From contig DATIQT010000014.1 in the NCBI GenBank assembly GCA_035470525.1, forward strand, positions 1 to 9,661: a stretch of DNA of 9,661 nucleotides, written 5' to 3'. The position numbers were made by a program, and so were the translations under genes. This DNA comes from CALXSC01 sp035470525. Lineage in GTDB: Bacteria; Pseudomonadota; Alphaproteobacteria; Rickettsiales; UBA1997. The notes under the pieces are model-generated. The model had not been told where the DNA came from and ran no database searches. It saw only the letters and a list, made by a program, of their open reading frames with translations. Below, piece after piece: positions 1 through 6,817 of this stretch (within the stretch, counting starts at the first letter, position 1; every line of letters starts with the position of its first letter).

Positions 1-138
1 TCATATTATTTGTATCAATATTTTATTAATAATTTTAATAATTAATTATCAAATAACTTAAATTAAATTTTTAAACATAAAAAATTTAAAAATTTAATTA
101 AGTTGTTTGATTATTGACACAGAATTTGGAACGGTCTC
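1..138 (-). mobile_element. 5' end of an IS256-like insertion sequence, left copy (partial)
   Basis: Read on the minus strand from 138 to 1, this is the same sequence as 9487-9624, with 133 of 138 positions matching; mismatches are at 101, 105, 127, 128 and 133, so 1-100 is a perfect match. The tip (138 down to about 114) reads GAGACCGTTCC then AATTCTGTGTCAA, which resembles terminal inverted repeats of the IS256/Mutator family. A long A/T hairpin follows, and the last bases (4-2) are the ATG that in the right copy opens a reading frame. The IS therefore continues off the left edge with its transposase facing away from the window. The family assignment is inference from the tip; the inverted copy is directly visible. 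Confidence 0.75.
44..115 (-). other. Long A/T hairpin in the IS leader, left copy
   Basis: Arms 44-75 and 85-115 are complementary over about 31 bp around a 9-nt loop (76-84), with one bulged A and a few mismatches. It lies between the IS tip and the transposase ATG. It is also downstream of the minus-strand LdcA operon and could stop that transcript. There is no GC-rich stem or clean T-tract, so it is not a classical intrinsic terminator. Confidence 0.6.
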
Positions 139-260
139 TATTATTCTCAATTGCTTCTGTTAAATAATTATGAAATGCTTACAAATTTATTGTATTTGAG
201 TATAAAGACTATTACGGAATATGGGGGAATCTGCGAGAAATTTGTTCAAAATATAAATAT
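139..260. other. Gene-free stretch between the left IS tip and the first gene
   Basis: These 122 bases contain no open gene. On the minus strand one frame reads about 20 codons (249-190) before a stop, and has a second stop at 160-162 before running into the IS tip. It may be the decayed 3' end of a gene interrupted by the IS, but I cannot identify it. A short G-run lies at 222-227, unusual in this sequence. Confidence 0.4.
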
Positions 261-1085
261 TTAAATTGATATACAACTTTTAGACATAAGTTTTACCTTT
301 GCATACCAAGAATTAATTTTGTATTTTGGATCTCTTTTTTCTAATTCAGCTAGTTTCTCTTCTCTCAAAACCAATTGTTTATCTTTTTCTCTAAGCATTA
401 ATCTTAATTCCAGTTTACTGTATTTTGGACTCAATTTTGAAATTAAAATATCCGTTGAAACATAATTGTCCTTATCAGAATTATAAACAACTATATCTGG
501 ATTTGGTAGTAAACTCCTACTTGTTATAGTAATGCTTTTTGTTAAAAAATTAGGGATTGTTTTTGATCCATACTGCTGATATTTTTGATAAGCATCTACT
601 AAAAGTGGTAATTCATCTCTAACCAAAATATGTTCTATTTTACAAATTGCATTATTATCTAAAATAACGACTTTATCAAATAGGGTAAAATTTAACATAA
701 TATATTGTGAATATAATTCACTAGCAATCACTGTAAAATCATTATTTTTACCTTGATCTAATGTTCCTTGATATATGCCAAACCAAAATGCATCTTTGTT
801 TTTATTAATAATTGCCACATCTTCTAACAAACTTCTACAAAAAATCATTGCTGGACTTGTCAAAGTATCAGTATATTTTTTATCAAGAGTTTTTATCTCA
901 TTAGTCCAAAATACTGGATATAAACTTTTATCTCTTAAAAAATTAATATTATGTCGTTTTATAGTATCAATCAATTCTAGTAATATTGTCTCTATTTCTA
1001 TTTTATTACTACATTTTAATAATCTTGTTTTAATTTCAAGAATATAATCTTTATTCTTTATTATTTCAAACATATCAAAATCCAT
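261..1085 (-). CDS. Hypothetical protein with charged helical C-terminal tail, downstream of LD-carboxypeptidase
   Basis: I do not recognise this family. From the ATG at 1085 the protein is about 274 residues. It has no signal peptide or membrane segment. It is mixed alpha/beta in character, with a Lys/Glu/Leu-rich helix near residues 220-255 (LMLREKDKQ..LREEKLAELEKRDPKYK) that could be a coiled coil. The frame extends to a TTG at 1106, but that would overlap the upstream gene by 32 bases. ATGs at 1085 and 1073 are better; the one at 1073 follows the upstream TGA by a single base (TGATATG), suggesting coupled translation. It is second in an operon with the S66 peptidase and ends about 120 bp from the IS tip. 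The last ~15 residues could be read-through if the native 3' end was lost. Confidence 0.75.
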   Translation of the reverse strand: MDFDMFEIIKNKDYILEIKTRLLKCSNKIEIETILLELIDTIKRHNINFLRDKSLYPVFWTNEIKTLDKKYTDTLTSPAMIFCRSLLEDVAIINKNKDAFWFGIYQGTLDQGKNNDFTVIASELYSQYIMLNFTLFDKVVILDNNAICKIEHILVRDELPLLVDAYQKYQQYGSKTIPNFLTKSITITSRSLLPNPDIVVYNSDKDNYVSTDILISKLSPKYSKLELRLMLREKDKQLVLREEKLAELEKRDPKYKINSWYAKVKLMSKSCISI

Positions 1086-1962
1086 ATTTATTATTATAAG
1101 TATCAATTTCCATGATATTATTCAATGGAATTATCATTTTTCTTTTGTCATGACCAAATGGAAAATTTGATATTATTGGTATTTTTATATCTTTGAATAT
1201 TTCTAATATAATATCATTAACATTTGAATAAAATCCCGTTTCTGCCTCAATATAATTCATACCACCGATAATTAAAGCTTTTATATTATCAAACTTTCCA
1301 GCGTTTTTTAAATGGAATAATTCTTCATGAATTCTAGTAATTTTTTCGCCAACATTTTCAATTAATAATATTTTATTTTTTGTGTCAAAATCAGCTTTTG
1401 TTCCTATACTATCAGATAATAAAGCTAAATTTCCTCCTATAGTTAAGCCTTTCGCAGTTCCATCTTTTAAAACGATTACATCTTTTAACAAATTTTTTCT
1501 GTATTCTGTGTTATCTTTATTTGAAAGAAAATTTATTAAATAGTTTAATGAATCCAAATCTATATCATCTGTTCTTGATGCCCAATCAAGCATTGGACTA
1601 TGGTATGTTATTAAACCTGTATTCTTAATAATAGCATTATGTAGTAGAGTAATATCACTATAACCAAATAAAGGTTTTCCACTTTTTTTGATAATATCAT
1701 AATCAATTTTATCAATAATTCTGCTTAATCCCATACCACCTTTAAAAGCAAAGACAATATCTACATTTTTATTTGAAAAAATTTCATTTATTTCATTTAT
1801 TTTTTCTTCATCAGTTCCTGCAAAATTATTAATGTTTTTAATGTTATTTCTTGCAAAGATTAAATTAAATCCTTTATTTTTAAAGAAATTAATTGTTTCA
1901 TCTATCTTTTTTTTATCACAAAAAGATGATGGAAAAATTACACCTATGTTCTTTATTTGCAT
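1075..1962 (-). CDS. ldcA: LD-carboxypeptidase, peptidase family S66 (LdcA/MccF type)
   Basis: Family S66 enzymes cleave the L-Lys/mDAP-D-Ala bond of tetrapeptides during murein recycling in the cytoplasm; the related MccF inactivates microcin C. Numbered from the ATG at 1962 (295 residues, usual for LdcA), the family landmarks are present in order: an N-terminal IGVIFPSS strand, the FAGTDEEKINEINEIF segment, KGGMG (the common form has Arg where Lys stands), the nucleophile Ser102 in FGYSD, THSPM-like TYHSPM, GGNLALLSDSIGT, catalytic Glu202 in LLIENVGE, and His271 in PFGHDKRKMIIPL. The triad looks complete. A GTG at 1986 would add 8 residues, but a sigma70-type promoter at 1991-2018 would start transcription near that GTG, which favours the ATG. 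It is first in an operon with the unknown gene at 261-1085 and divergent from the tape-measure fragment. Confidence 0.88.
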   Translation of the reverse strand: MQIKNIGVIFPSSFCDKKKIDETINFFKNKGFNLIFARNNIKNINNFAGTDEEKINEINEIFSNKNVDIVFAFKGGMGLSRIIDKIDYDIIKKSGKPLFGYSDITLLHNAIIKNTGLITYHSPMLDWASRTDDIDLDSLNYLINFLSNKDNTEYRKNLLKDVIVLKDGTAKGLTIGGNLALLSDSIGTKADFDTKNKILLIENVGEKITRIHEELFHLKNAGKFDNIKALIIGGMNYIEAETGFYSNVNDIILEIFKDIKIPIISNFPFGHDKRKMIIPLNNIMEIDTYNNKYGF

Positions 1963-1990
1963 AACTTTATTGTTTGGCAATCGCACAATG

Positions 1991-2018
1991 ATTGTAAATC
2001 AGTAATATAAATAGTCAA
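1991..2018 (-). promoter_or_regulatory. Sigma70-type promoter of the LD-carboxypeptidase operon
   Basis: On the minus strand, TTGACT (2018-2013) is followed after 16 bases by TACAAT (1996-1991). Both boxes differ from consensus at one position. The expected start of transcription is near 1984, about 20 bases ahead of the ATG at 1962. Confidence 0.6.
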
Positions 2019-2065
2019 TGATTTTTTAAAAAGTTTGAAGTTTATAATTAAAATATCTTAATACC

Positions 2066-2398
2066 ATGTCCGCCATCTACTCCATAGCTCTCAAGCTTTC
2101 CCTTGAGGGTGTTAATCAATTAAAAGATAGCTTCTCCATTGCTACCCAAGAAATCAGAAAAGCCTCTTCCGGTATATCTGGAATCTTCTCTACTTCAACT
2201 AAACAGTTAAAAGAACTAGCTAATACTCAAATAGCTCAAGTTATTAGTATAGCCTCTATAGTAGGGAGTATAACTTCTGCAGTAAAAACTGGTATAGAAT
2301 TTGAAGATACATTTCTAAGAGCTACATCAAAGATTAAAGGTGCAGCTAAGAAAATATTAAATAGTTTTAATAGTTTGGAGTTTTTGAAAATCTTTTAA
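2066..2398 (+). pseudogene. Tail tape-measure protein, N-terminal fragment
   Basis: Tape-measure proteins set tail length and are normally 500 to over 1000 residues. Only the start survives here. Residues 1-95 look like a Mu/P2-type tape-measure N-terminus: a short strand-like SIALKLSLEG, a helical region with QLKDSF..ATQEI, a Ser/Gly-rich bend, a small-residue hydrophobic stretch (IAQVISIASIVGSITSAV) and the family-like GIEFEDTFLRATSKIKG. From about codon 97 (near 2355) the frame runs into the 3' end of the opposite-strand GNAT gene, so the last ~14 codons are read-through. The gene is broken by the HD/GNAT operon; phage sequence resumes at about 5100 in a different gene. I assign it by general character and context, not by a diagnostic motif. 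Confidence 0.65.
2351..2358. repeat. 8-bp direct repeat at the left end of the HD/GNAT insert
   Basis: AAAATATT occurs here and again at 5097-5104, in the same orientation, at the two points where phage coding sequence stops and restarts. The left copy overlaps the GNAT stop codon. A chance match is quite possible in DNA this AT-rich. Confidence 0.35.
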
Positions 2399-4186
2399 TA
2401 ACATCTCATATCTATTTTTCCCCAAAAGATTTTTTTGATGATCTGACTCTTCAATACCAGTAAACTTAAATCCCAATCTCTTTGCCACCGCTTCACTTTT
2501 TGGATTACTAGCATCCATGTGAATTGTGATTTTTTCAAGTTTTAAATCAATAAAACCATGCTCTATAATCTTTTGACAACATTTAGTTATTATACCTTTT
2601 CCTTCATAATCTTTCGCAATCCAATATCCAATATCTAATTGTTTTTCACCCTTAGTGTAGTCAATTACTCCAATTATTTTGCCTTTATTTATTATAACAA
2701 ATGCATCTCTATTGCTTCTATCTATTGAATTTATAAATTTTAATTCATCTGAAACATTTTGTATTTTATCAATCCATACAAGATGTTGTTTTAAATGTTC
2801 ACGATTTTTATCTATTACATCATATAATTCTCCAGCCATAGTAGGAACAAGTTCTGATATTTCGATATCTTCTGTTACATGTGTGTTTGTTCCCTGTCGT
2901 ATTTTAACTTTTTTAGATCTTTCATATATTACAAATTCTTTCCACTTATCAAAACATTTCTCTAAATTTTTGATCTCTCTTTGATGTTTAAAATTCAATA
3001 ATAGTTGTGCTTGCTCGTCTAAATGCATAAATATTGCTTTATTCTGCTTTTGACATTCCAATAATTCTGCTCTATCTATTATCGGTTTTCCATCTGATAA
3101 ATACAAAGTAGATGTATTAAAAAATCCATCATGAGCAACATCTTCCTTGTATCTTGTATTGTGCAATAAAAAATACTTTGGTGTTTTCAGTTCCAATAAT
3201 GAATATTTATCAACAGTCTGACTTGGCTTAAGTTTGGAAAAGCGCATATCTGTTGCTTGTTGCAAAGTAATTTTCATTTTGATATCTGGGATAAAACTTG
3301 ATACAATTTCTAATTCTCCAAGATTGTCTGTAGTATCGCTAAGCAATAAAATATTAGGGTGATAATAATCATATACTTTTTCAGAACCATCTAAATATTT
3401 TATTTCTATTGGAACTGTTCTTTCTATAACAAAACTTTCATGACCTACAGCTAAGTACATTTTAGCTTCTGTGTTTTTAAGTCTAAATAATTTTATATAA
3501 TTTAAATATAATAAGCTGCCAAATTTAAAATATTCCAAACAATTCATATAACTGTTTGGACACAAAATTTCTACAAAACTATCTTTATTTGCTGATGATA
3601 ATGATTCTTTTTTTCTTATTGAGTCAGCAGTTTTTACACATTTATTAAGCAAACCACAAGTTATTATACCTAATGTGCTATAATCAGTTATTGCTTGTTT
3701 ATCAGCTGTAACTTCATCAATAGAGCCGCCAATATATAAAATCAATTTCGTTTGATCTTTTATTGGGATATCAAACATTGGATCAAAACCTAATAATATT
3801 AGAATTTTCTGTATTCGTAATATTTTTTTCATAAAGATATGCTCTACAAAATTAGCATTTCTTTTTGTTTCATTTTCAACAAATTCAAATAAAGAAGTCA
3901 CTTCTTTTAGAAAAAAATCAAACAAAGATTCATCAATTATACCTTTGCAATTTTTTTTTGCTTCTGCAGTAATTACTACAATTTCTTGCAAAGATTTATC
4001 ATTATGATTTTGAAAATCATAGTTATATACATCTTTTTTAAAATATTCAAAAAAGTTTTTTAAAATTTTTCTAATATCTAAAACATTTTTATCTGAAACT
4101 GTAGATTTGATATTATCTATATCTGAATCAAATAAAAAATCAGGACTTATTTTTATAAGTTCTGAAAATTTTTCCAATCTTTCCAT
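2357..4186 (-). CDS. Large protein with C-terminal RimJ/RimL-type GNAT acetyltransferase domain
   Basis: The 609-residue product has two parts. Residues ~435-600 form a GNAT N-acetyltransferase of the RimJ/RimL/YdaF type: the entry segment EISELVPTMAGELYDVIDKNREHL with VWID, the core FVIINKGKIIGVIDY, the acetyl-CoA loop region GYWIAKDYEGKGI (~521-532) and the C-terminal ASNPKSEAVAKRLGFKFTG (~559-577). These enzymes move acetyl from acetyl-CoA to protein N-termini or small amines; the substrate cannot be read here. Residues 1-~430 I do not recognise. They are mixed alpha/beta, without signal peptide or clear membrane segment, and include a central strand-rich region (~240-360). Family members are usually ~180 residues, so this is a long fusion. 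The ATG lies 2 bases after the HD gene stop. The 3' end overlaps the tape-measure fragment. Confidence 0.85.
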   Translation of the reverse strand: MERLEKFSELIKISPDFLFDSDIDNIKSTVSDKNVLDIRKILKNFFEYFKKDVYNYDFQNHNDKSLQEIVVITAEAKKNCKGIIDESLFDFFLKEVTSLFEFVENETKRNANFVEHIFMKKILRIQKILILLGFDPMFDIPIKDQTKLILYIGGSIDEVTADKQAITDYSTLGIITCGLLNKCVKTADSIRKKESLSSANKDSFVEILCPNSYMNCLEYFKFGSLLYLNYIKLFRLKNTEAKMYLAVGHESFVIERTVPIEIKYLDGSEKVYDYYHPNILLLSDTTDNLGELEIVSSFIPDIKMKITLQQATDMRFSKLKPSQTVDKYSLLELKTPKYFLLHNTRYKEDVAHDGFFNTSTLYLSDGKPIIDRAELLECQKQNKAIFMHLDEQAQLLLNFKHQREIKNLEKCFDKWKEFVIYERSKKVKIRQGTNTHVTEDIEISELVPTMAGELYDVIDKNREHLKQHLVWIDKIQNVSDELKFINSIDRSNRDAFVIINKGKIIGVIDYTKGEKQLDIGYWIAKDYEGKGIITKCCQKIIEHGFIDLKLEKITIHMDASNPKSEAVAKRLGFKFTGIEESDHQKNLLGKNRYEMLLKDFQKLQTIKTI

Positions 4187-4188
4187 AT

Positions 4189-5067
4189 TTATTTCTTAAT
4201 AATTTCTTCTATATGCTTATAAAAATCTGCAATAAACTTTTCTTCAAAATCTTCTCCCAAAAGAATTTTATATTTATTATCATCATTTAGTATATAATAG
4301 TCAGAATCAGGAATTTCTTTAATTTCTGCAAACATATCAATCATTTTTTTGTTTGCTAAACTTTCCAAATGTTTTTCAAGTTGACCTTTGTCTTTAGCTA
4401 GCTCATCAAACATCCAACGATTTTTTACACCTTCTTCATTTTGGTAATATCTTTTAAAAATATCATCAAGTCTTTCCTTAAGAGAATTTGGTTTCAAGCT
4501 ATCACCAGTAGCAAGAAGATCTGCCATAGCAACTATATAATCATATTCATCAGGAGTAACCTTTTTTCTTTCTAAAATTACTTCTTGCTCGTCTTTGTTT
4601 ATAATATCTATATTATTTGGATTATTACTTCTATAAATATCAAAACTTGAATAACTTTCTTTTATAGGACTGTTTATTAGAGTATGAGTTAAAGAAATTC
4701 TTGCAATATCTTTAAAAATCTCAATTCCAGTTTTTTCAAAAATTTCAGTAAATAATTTATAACCCATCAAACCGTGAAATCTTTTATGTTGAAATCTCCC
4801 AATATCATGTAATAATCCAATGATAAAAGCTTTATCTTTATTGAGGTTCATATTTTCAGCAAGCTTTTCAGAAATTATAGCAACAACTATACAATGTCTG
4901 ATAAATCTTTTTGCTACAAAATCGGATTTTTTTAATCTTTCCTCCGATTGTTCACTTTTTAATATATTATAATAAGCATTATTAAACATACTTACTCTTA
5001 TTCTTCCGAGCATGTCTACAGCGGATTGTCTTGAAAACATTTTATTTATTTTATCGCATATGCACAT
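4189..5067 (-). CDS. HD-domain phosphohydrolase
   Basis: HD-superfamily proteins are metal-dependent phosphohydrolases acting on nucleotides or cyclic nucleotides; the substrate here is unknown. The metal-binding residues are visible: His58 in RFIRHC, His87-Asp88 in GLLHDIGRF, His98 in KRFHG, His128 in SLTHTL and Asp183 in VAMADLLATGD. The order H..HD..H..D is canonical and looks complete. Residues ~190-292 are helical and charged. There is no membrane segment or sensor domain. It is first in an operon, with the GNAT-fusion ATG 2 bases after its stop. A strong-looking promoter ends one base before the ATG at 5067, placing the transcription start near 5062. The real start may therefore be Met10 (ATG at 5040), giving 283 residues. 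Confidence 0.88.
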   Translation of the reverse strand: MCICDKINKMFSRQSAVDMLGRIRVSMFNNAYYNILKSEQSEERLKKSDFVAKRFIRHCIVVAIISEKLAENMNLNKDKAFIIGLLHDIGRFQHKRFHGLMGYKLFTEIFEKTGIEIFKDIARISLTHTLINSPIKESYSSFDIYRSNNPNNIDIINKDEQEVILERKKVTPDEYDYIVAMADLLATGDSLKPNSLKERLDDIFKRYYQNEEGVKNRWMFDELAKDKGQLEKHLESLANKKMIDMFAEIKEIPDSDYYILNDDNKYKILLGEDFEEKFIADFYKHIEEIIKK

Positions 5068-5068
5068 T

Positions 5069-5098
5069 ATTATATAATTTGTGTTTTTATAAAGTCAA
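5069..5098 (-). promoter_or_regulatory. Sigma70-type promoter of the HD/GNAT operon
   Basis: On the minus strand, TTGACT (5098-5093) is followed after 18 bases by a perfect TATAAT (5074-5069); an overlapping TATATA gives 16-base spacing. The -35 box is identical to that of the LD-carboxypeptidase promoter at 2013-2018. Confidence 0.65.
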
Positions 5099-5761
5099 AA
5101 TATTTATTTAAAGTTAACCAAACAAAAACAAGGCTTATACTTTAAAGTAAACAATTCAGCTACAGCAAGAATCAATGAATCCTGCTGGAGTTTTATAACA
5201 AGACTATGTAATTCAAGAGGTTTACTTGTCAGAGATTTAGGAAATGGATCAATAAGTATTGGAACAATAGGAAATAACACCACAAATATAAACAACAATA
5301 AAACAACTAAATCAAAATACTCTTTTATACTTGGAGACAGCACCATCTCAAATTGGTTGCCACTATATAACTATGATAACCTAGCAAGATACTATGAAAT
5401 ATATTCACAATTCAATACAAACTCAAAAGAGCTTATAGTATTTGAACCAATTAAACTCCCAATAACAAAGAGAATTATAAATAATGAAATCAATGAGGGT
5501 ATAATAAGTAATTATGCTAATTGGTTAATATGCAGAGAAATTGGAAAAGCAATAAAAGTTCAGTTGGAAATAAATGGAAACCTATCAGAAATTAACACGG
5601 GCGACTATGTAAATATTCAAAATAGTAAAATAGGATTTAAATCAGAAACCCAAATGCTTATTGAGAATAAAATAATAAACTACCCAAATAAAACAATTCT
5701 GACTTTAACATTGCCATGTGCTTATAATGGAACACTGCCAAATGAACTACCGTTCATTTGA
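5093..5761 (+). pseudogene. Baseplate hub protein, Mu gpP/gp44-like, C-terminal fragment
   Basis: In Mu-like phages gpP/gp44 is the baseplate hub that carries the spike; it is about 380 residues. Here an open frame without a start begins after a stop at 5090-5092 and codes ~222 residues. It includes SATARINESCWSFITRLCNSRG and LLVRDLGNGSISIG, typical of the hub middle domain (W..I..L...RG..v...G.l.I), then a strand-rich C-terminal region. The first in-frame start-like codon is a TTG at 5357, inside conserved sequence, so it is not a true start. The N-terminal ~150 residues are missing, cut off where the HD/GNAT operon promoter begins. The downstream gp45-like gene agrees with Mu order. Confidence 0.75.
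5097..5104. repeat. 8-bp direct repeat at the right end of the HD/GNAT insert
   Basis: Second copy of AAAATATT (first at 2351-2358). It overlaps the -35 box of the HD promoter and the point where hub-protein sequence resumes. Confidence 0.35.
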
Positions 5762-5793
5762 ATTGATAATTGATAATTGAAAATTGATAATTA
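5762..5793 (+). repeat. Short AT-rich tandem repeats between hub and spike genes
   Basis: About four imperfect copies of a 7-10 base AATTGAT-type unit fill the gap between the hub-fragment stop and the spike gene. A comparable run of TTTTTAAT-type units lies at 6311-6343 between the spike and gp46-like genes. No ribosome-binding sequence is visible in either. Confidence 0.6.
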
Positions 5794-5803
5794 AAAAAAC
5801 AAA

Positions 5804-6307
5804 ATGTTTAAACTAACTATTCTTGAAACTTTTATAAAAAATACATTCAGAGTTATAAAGGGAGAAACTTATAAAGACTCAATTCATCATGCAAAGCAAT
5901 ATAGTAGCGGTGGAGATGATTATAACCCACCAGTCAACACAGAGACTATAGCTTCAACAATAAACAATAATGAAACAGAAACAGTAATTCTACTATACAA
6001 TGACGGAACAAGTAGAATTGCAAGTTCTGGAGAAAAGAGAATTTATTCCACAAATGAAGCTGGATCAGAAATCAAAGCAAGCATTCATTTAAAAAATGAT
6101 GGTAGTATTGAAATAAATTCAACAAATACAATTACAGTAAATGCAACAAACATAAATGCCACAGCGGAAAACATAACATTAAACGGAAACTGTAATTTGG
6201 GTGGAAATAGTGGAAATGCTGTTCTAACGGAAGCAAGTGTTATAAAAGATAGTTTAGGCATTTCATGTACAATAACCAATTCAGCGGTAAAAACCAAAGC
6301 TGAATAA
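5804..6307 (+). CDS. Baseplate spike protein, Mu gp45 (gpV)-like
   Basis: This family forms the trimeric spike at the tail tip that pierces the outer membrane. The 167 residues show the core seen in Mu-like members: LLYNDGTSRIASSGEKRIYS (~64-82), HLKNDGSIEINS (~95-106), then alternating short strands rich in Asn/Thr/Ala (TITVNATNINATAENITLNGNCNLGG, ~109-134) that fit an intertwined beta-helix. It is somewhat shorter than Mu gp45 (about 197 residues), with the shortfall in the N-terminal OB-fold part. The His-x-His iron site found at the spike apex of Mu and P2 is not visible near the C-terminus. Gene order hub-spike-gp46-gp47 supports the call. Confidence 0.82.
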   Translation: MFKLTILETFIKNTFRVIKGETYKDSIHHAKQYSSGGDDYNPPVNTETIASTINNNETETVILLYNDGTSRIASSGEKRIYSTNEAGSEIKASIHLKNDGSIEINSTNTITVNATNINATAENITLNGNCNLGGNSGNAVLTEASVIKDSLGISCTITNSAVKTKAE

Positions 6308-6343
6308 TTTTTAATTTTACATTTTTAATTTTTAATTTCTAAT

Positions 6344-6790
6344 ATGGATTTTAAATTATACGAACAAGGCGATGGTGGTGAACTAAACCTCTTAGGTGGA
6401 GACATTGAATCTGACAAAACCCTTTCAAATGCAGTTTATTTAAGCTTATTTAATACTAGCACTTGGTATGATATTTTTGAAGATTCTGATGGTAGTGACA
6501 ATAACAGCACTAATGATGATGACAGCAACCTAGAAATTCGTTTAAAAGAACTAATCACATCAACAAAAAATATAAAAAAGCTAGAGACCATTATTAATGA
6601 AAAACTCAATTGGCTTTTAGAAGAAAATATAGTTGATTCAATAGAAACAACTATAACACCAACATTTGAAAGTATTAAAATATATATAACAATTCAAGAA
6701 CCAAGTAATGTAAGTAAGAAATACCTTATAATTTGGAATAATCAAAAAGTTATTTTAAAAGAAAACTATTCAAGTGAATTGAACCAATAG
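6344..6790 (+). CDS. Baseplate protein, Mu gp46-like
   Basis: The N-terminus (DFKLYEQGDGGELNLLGGDIESDKTLSNAVYLSLF, given here with its key positions G11-G12, D20 and L27-F36) has the layout of the GP46 phage family, a small wedge subunit related to T4 gp25. The 148-residue length fits. After residue 42 the usual Trp-rich RGWW-type segment is replaced by an acidic linker (DIFEDSDGSDNN, ~43-62). The remainder is helical (LKELITSTKNIKKLETII) followed by strands. It lies between the spike and baseplate J genes as in Mu. No start-proximal ribosome-binding sequence is seen. Confidence 0.8.
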   Translation: MDFKLYEQGDGGELNLLGGDIESDKTLSNAVYLSLFNTSTWYDIFEDSDGSDNNSTNDDDSNLEIRLKELITSTKNIKKLETIINEKLNWLLEENIVDSIETTITPTFESIKIYITIQEPSNVSKKYLIIWNNQKVILKENYSSELNQ

Positions 6791-6817
6791 TAAAAAGAAT
6801 TATTTAAATCATAAAAC

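Noticed and set aside
94..159. Minus-strand frame ending SVSIIKQLN read as a transposase C-terminus
   Set aside because: The same bases form the IS tip in both copies and are followed by a leader and an ATG, so the frame is more likely incidental to a terminal repeat.
1086..1106. TTG start at 1106 for the unknown gene
   Set aside because: It overlaps the peptidase gene by 32 bases and adds a hydrophobic run with no support; ATG 1085 or 1073 fits better.
2679..2984. Plus-strand open frame opposite the GNAT gene
   Set aside because: It is the complement of a well-supported coding domain and shows no family features.
5357..5761. A 134-residue gene starting with TTG at 5357
   Set aside because: Hub-protein similarity continues upstream in the same frame to about 5100, so the TTG is an internal codon of a truncated gene.
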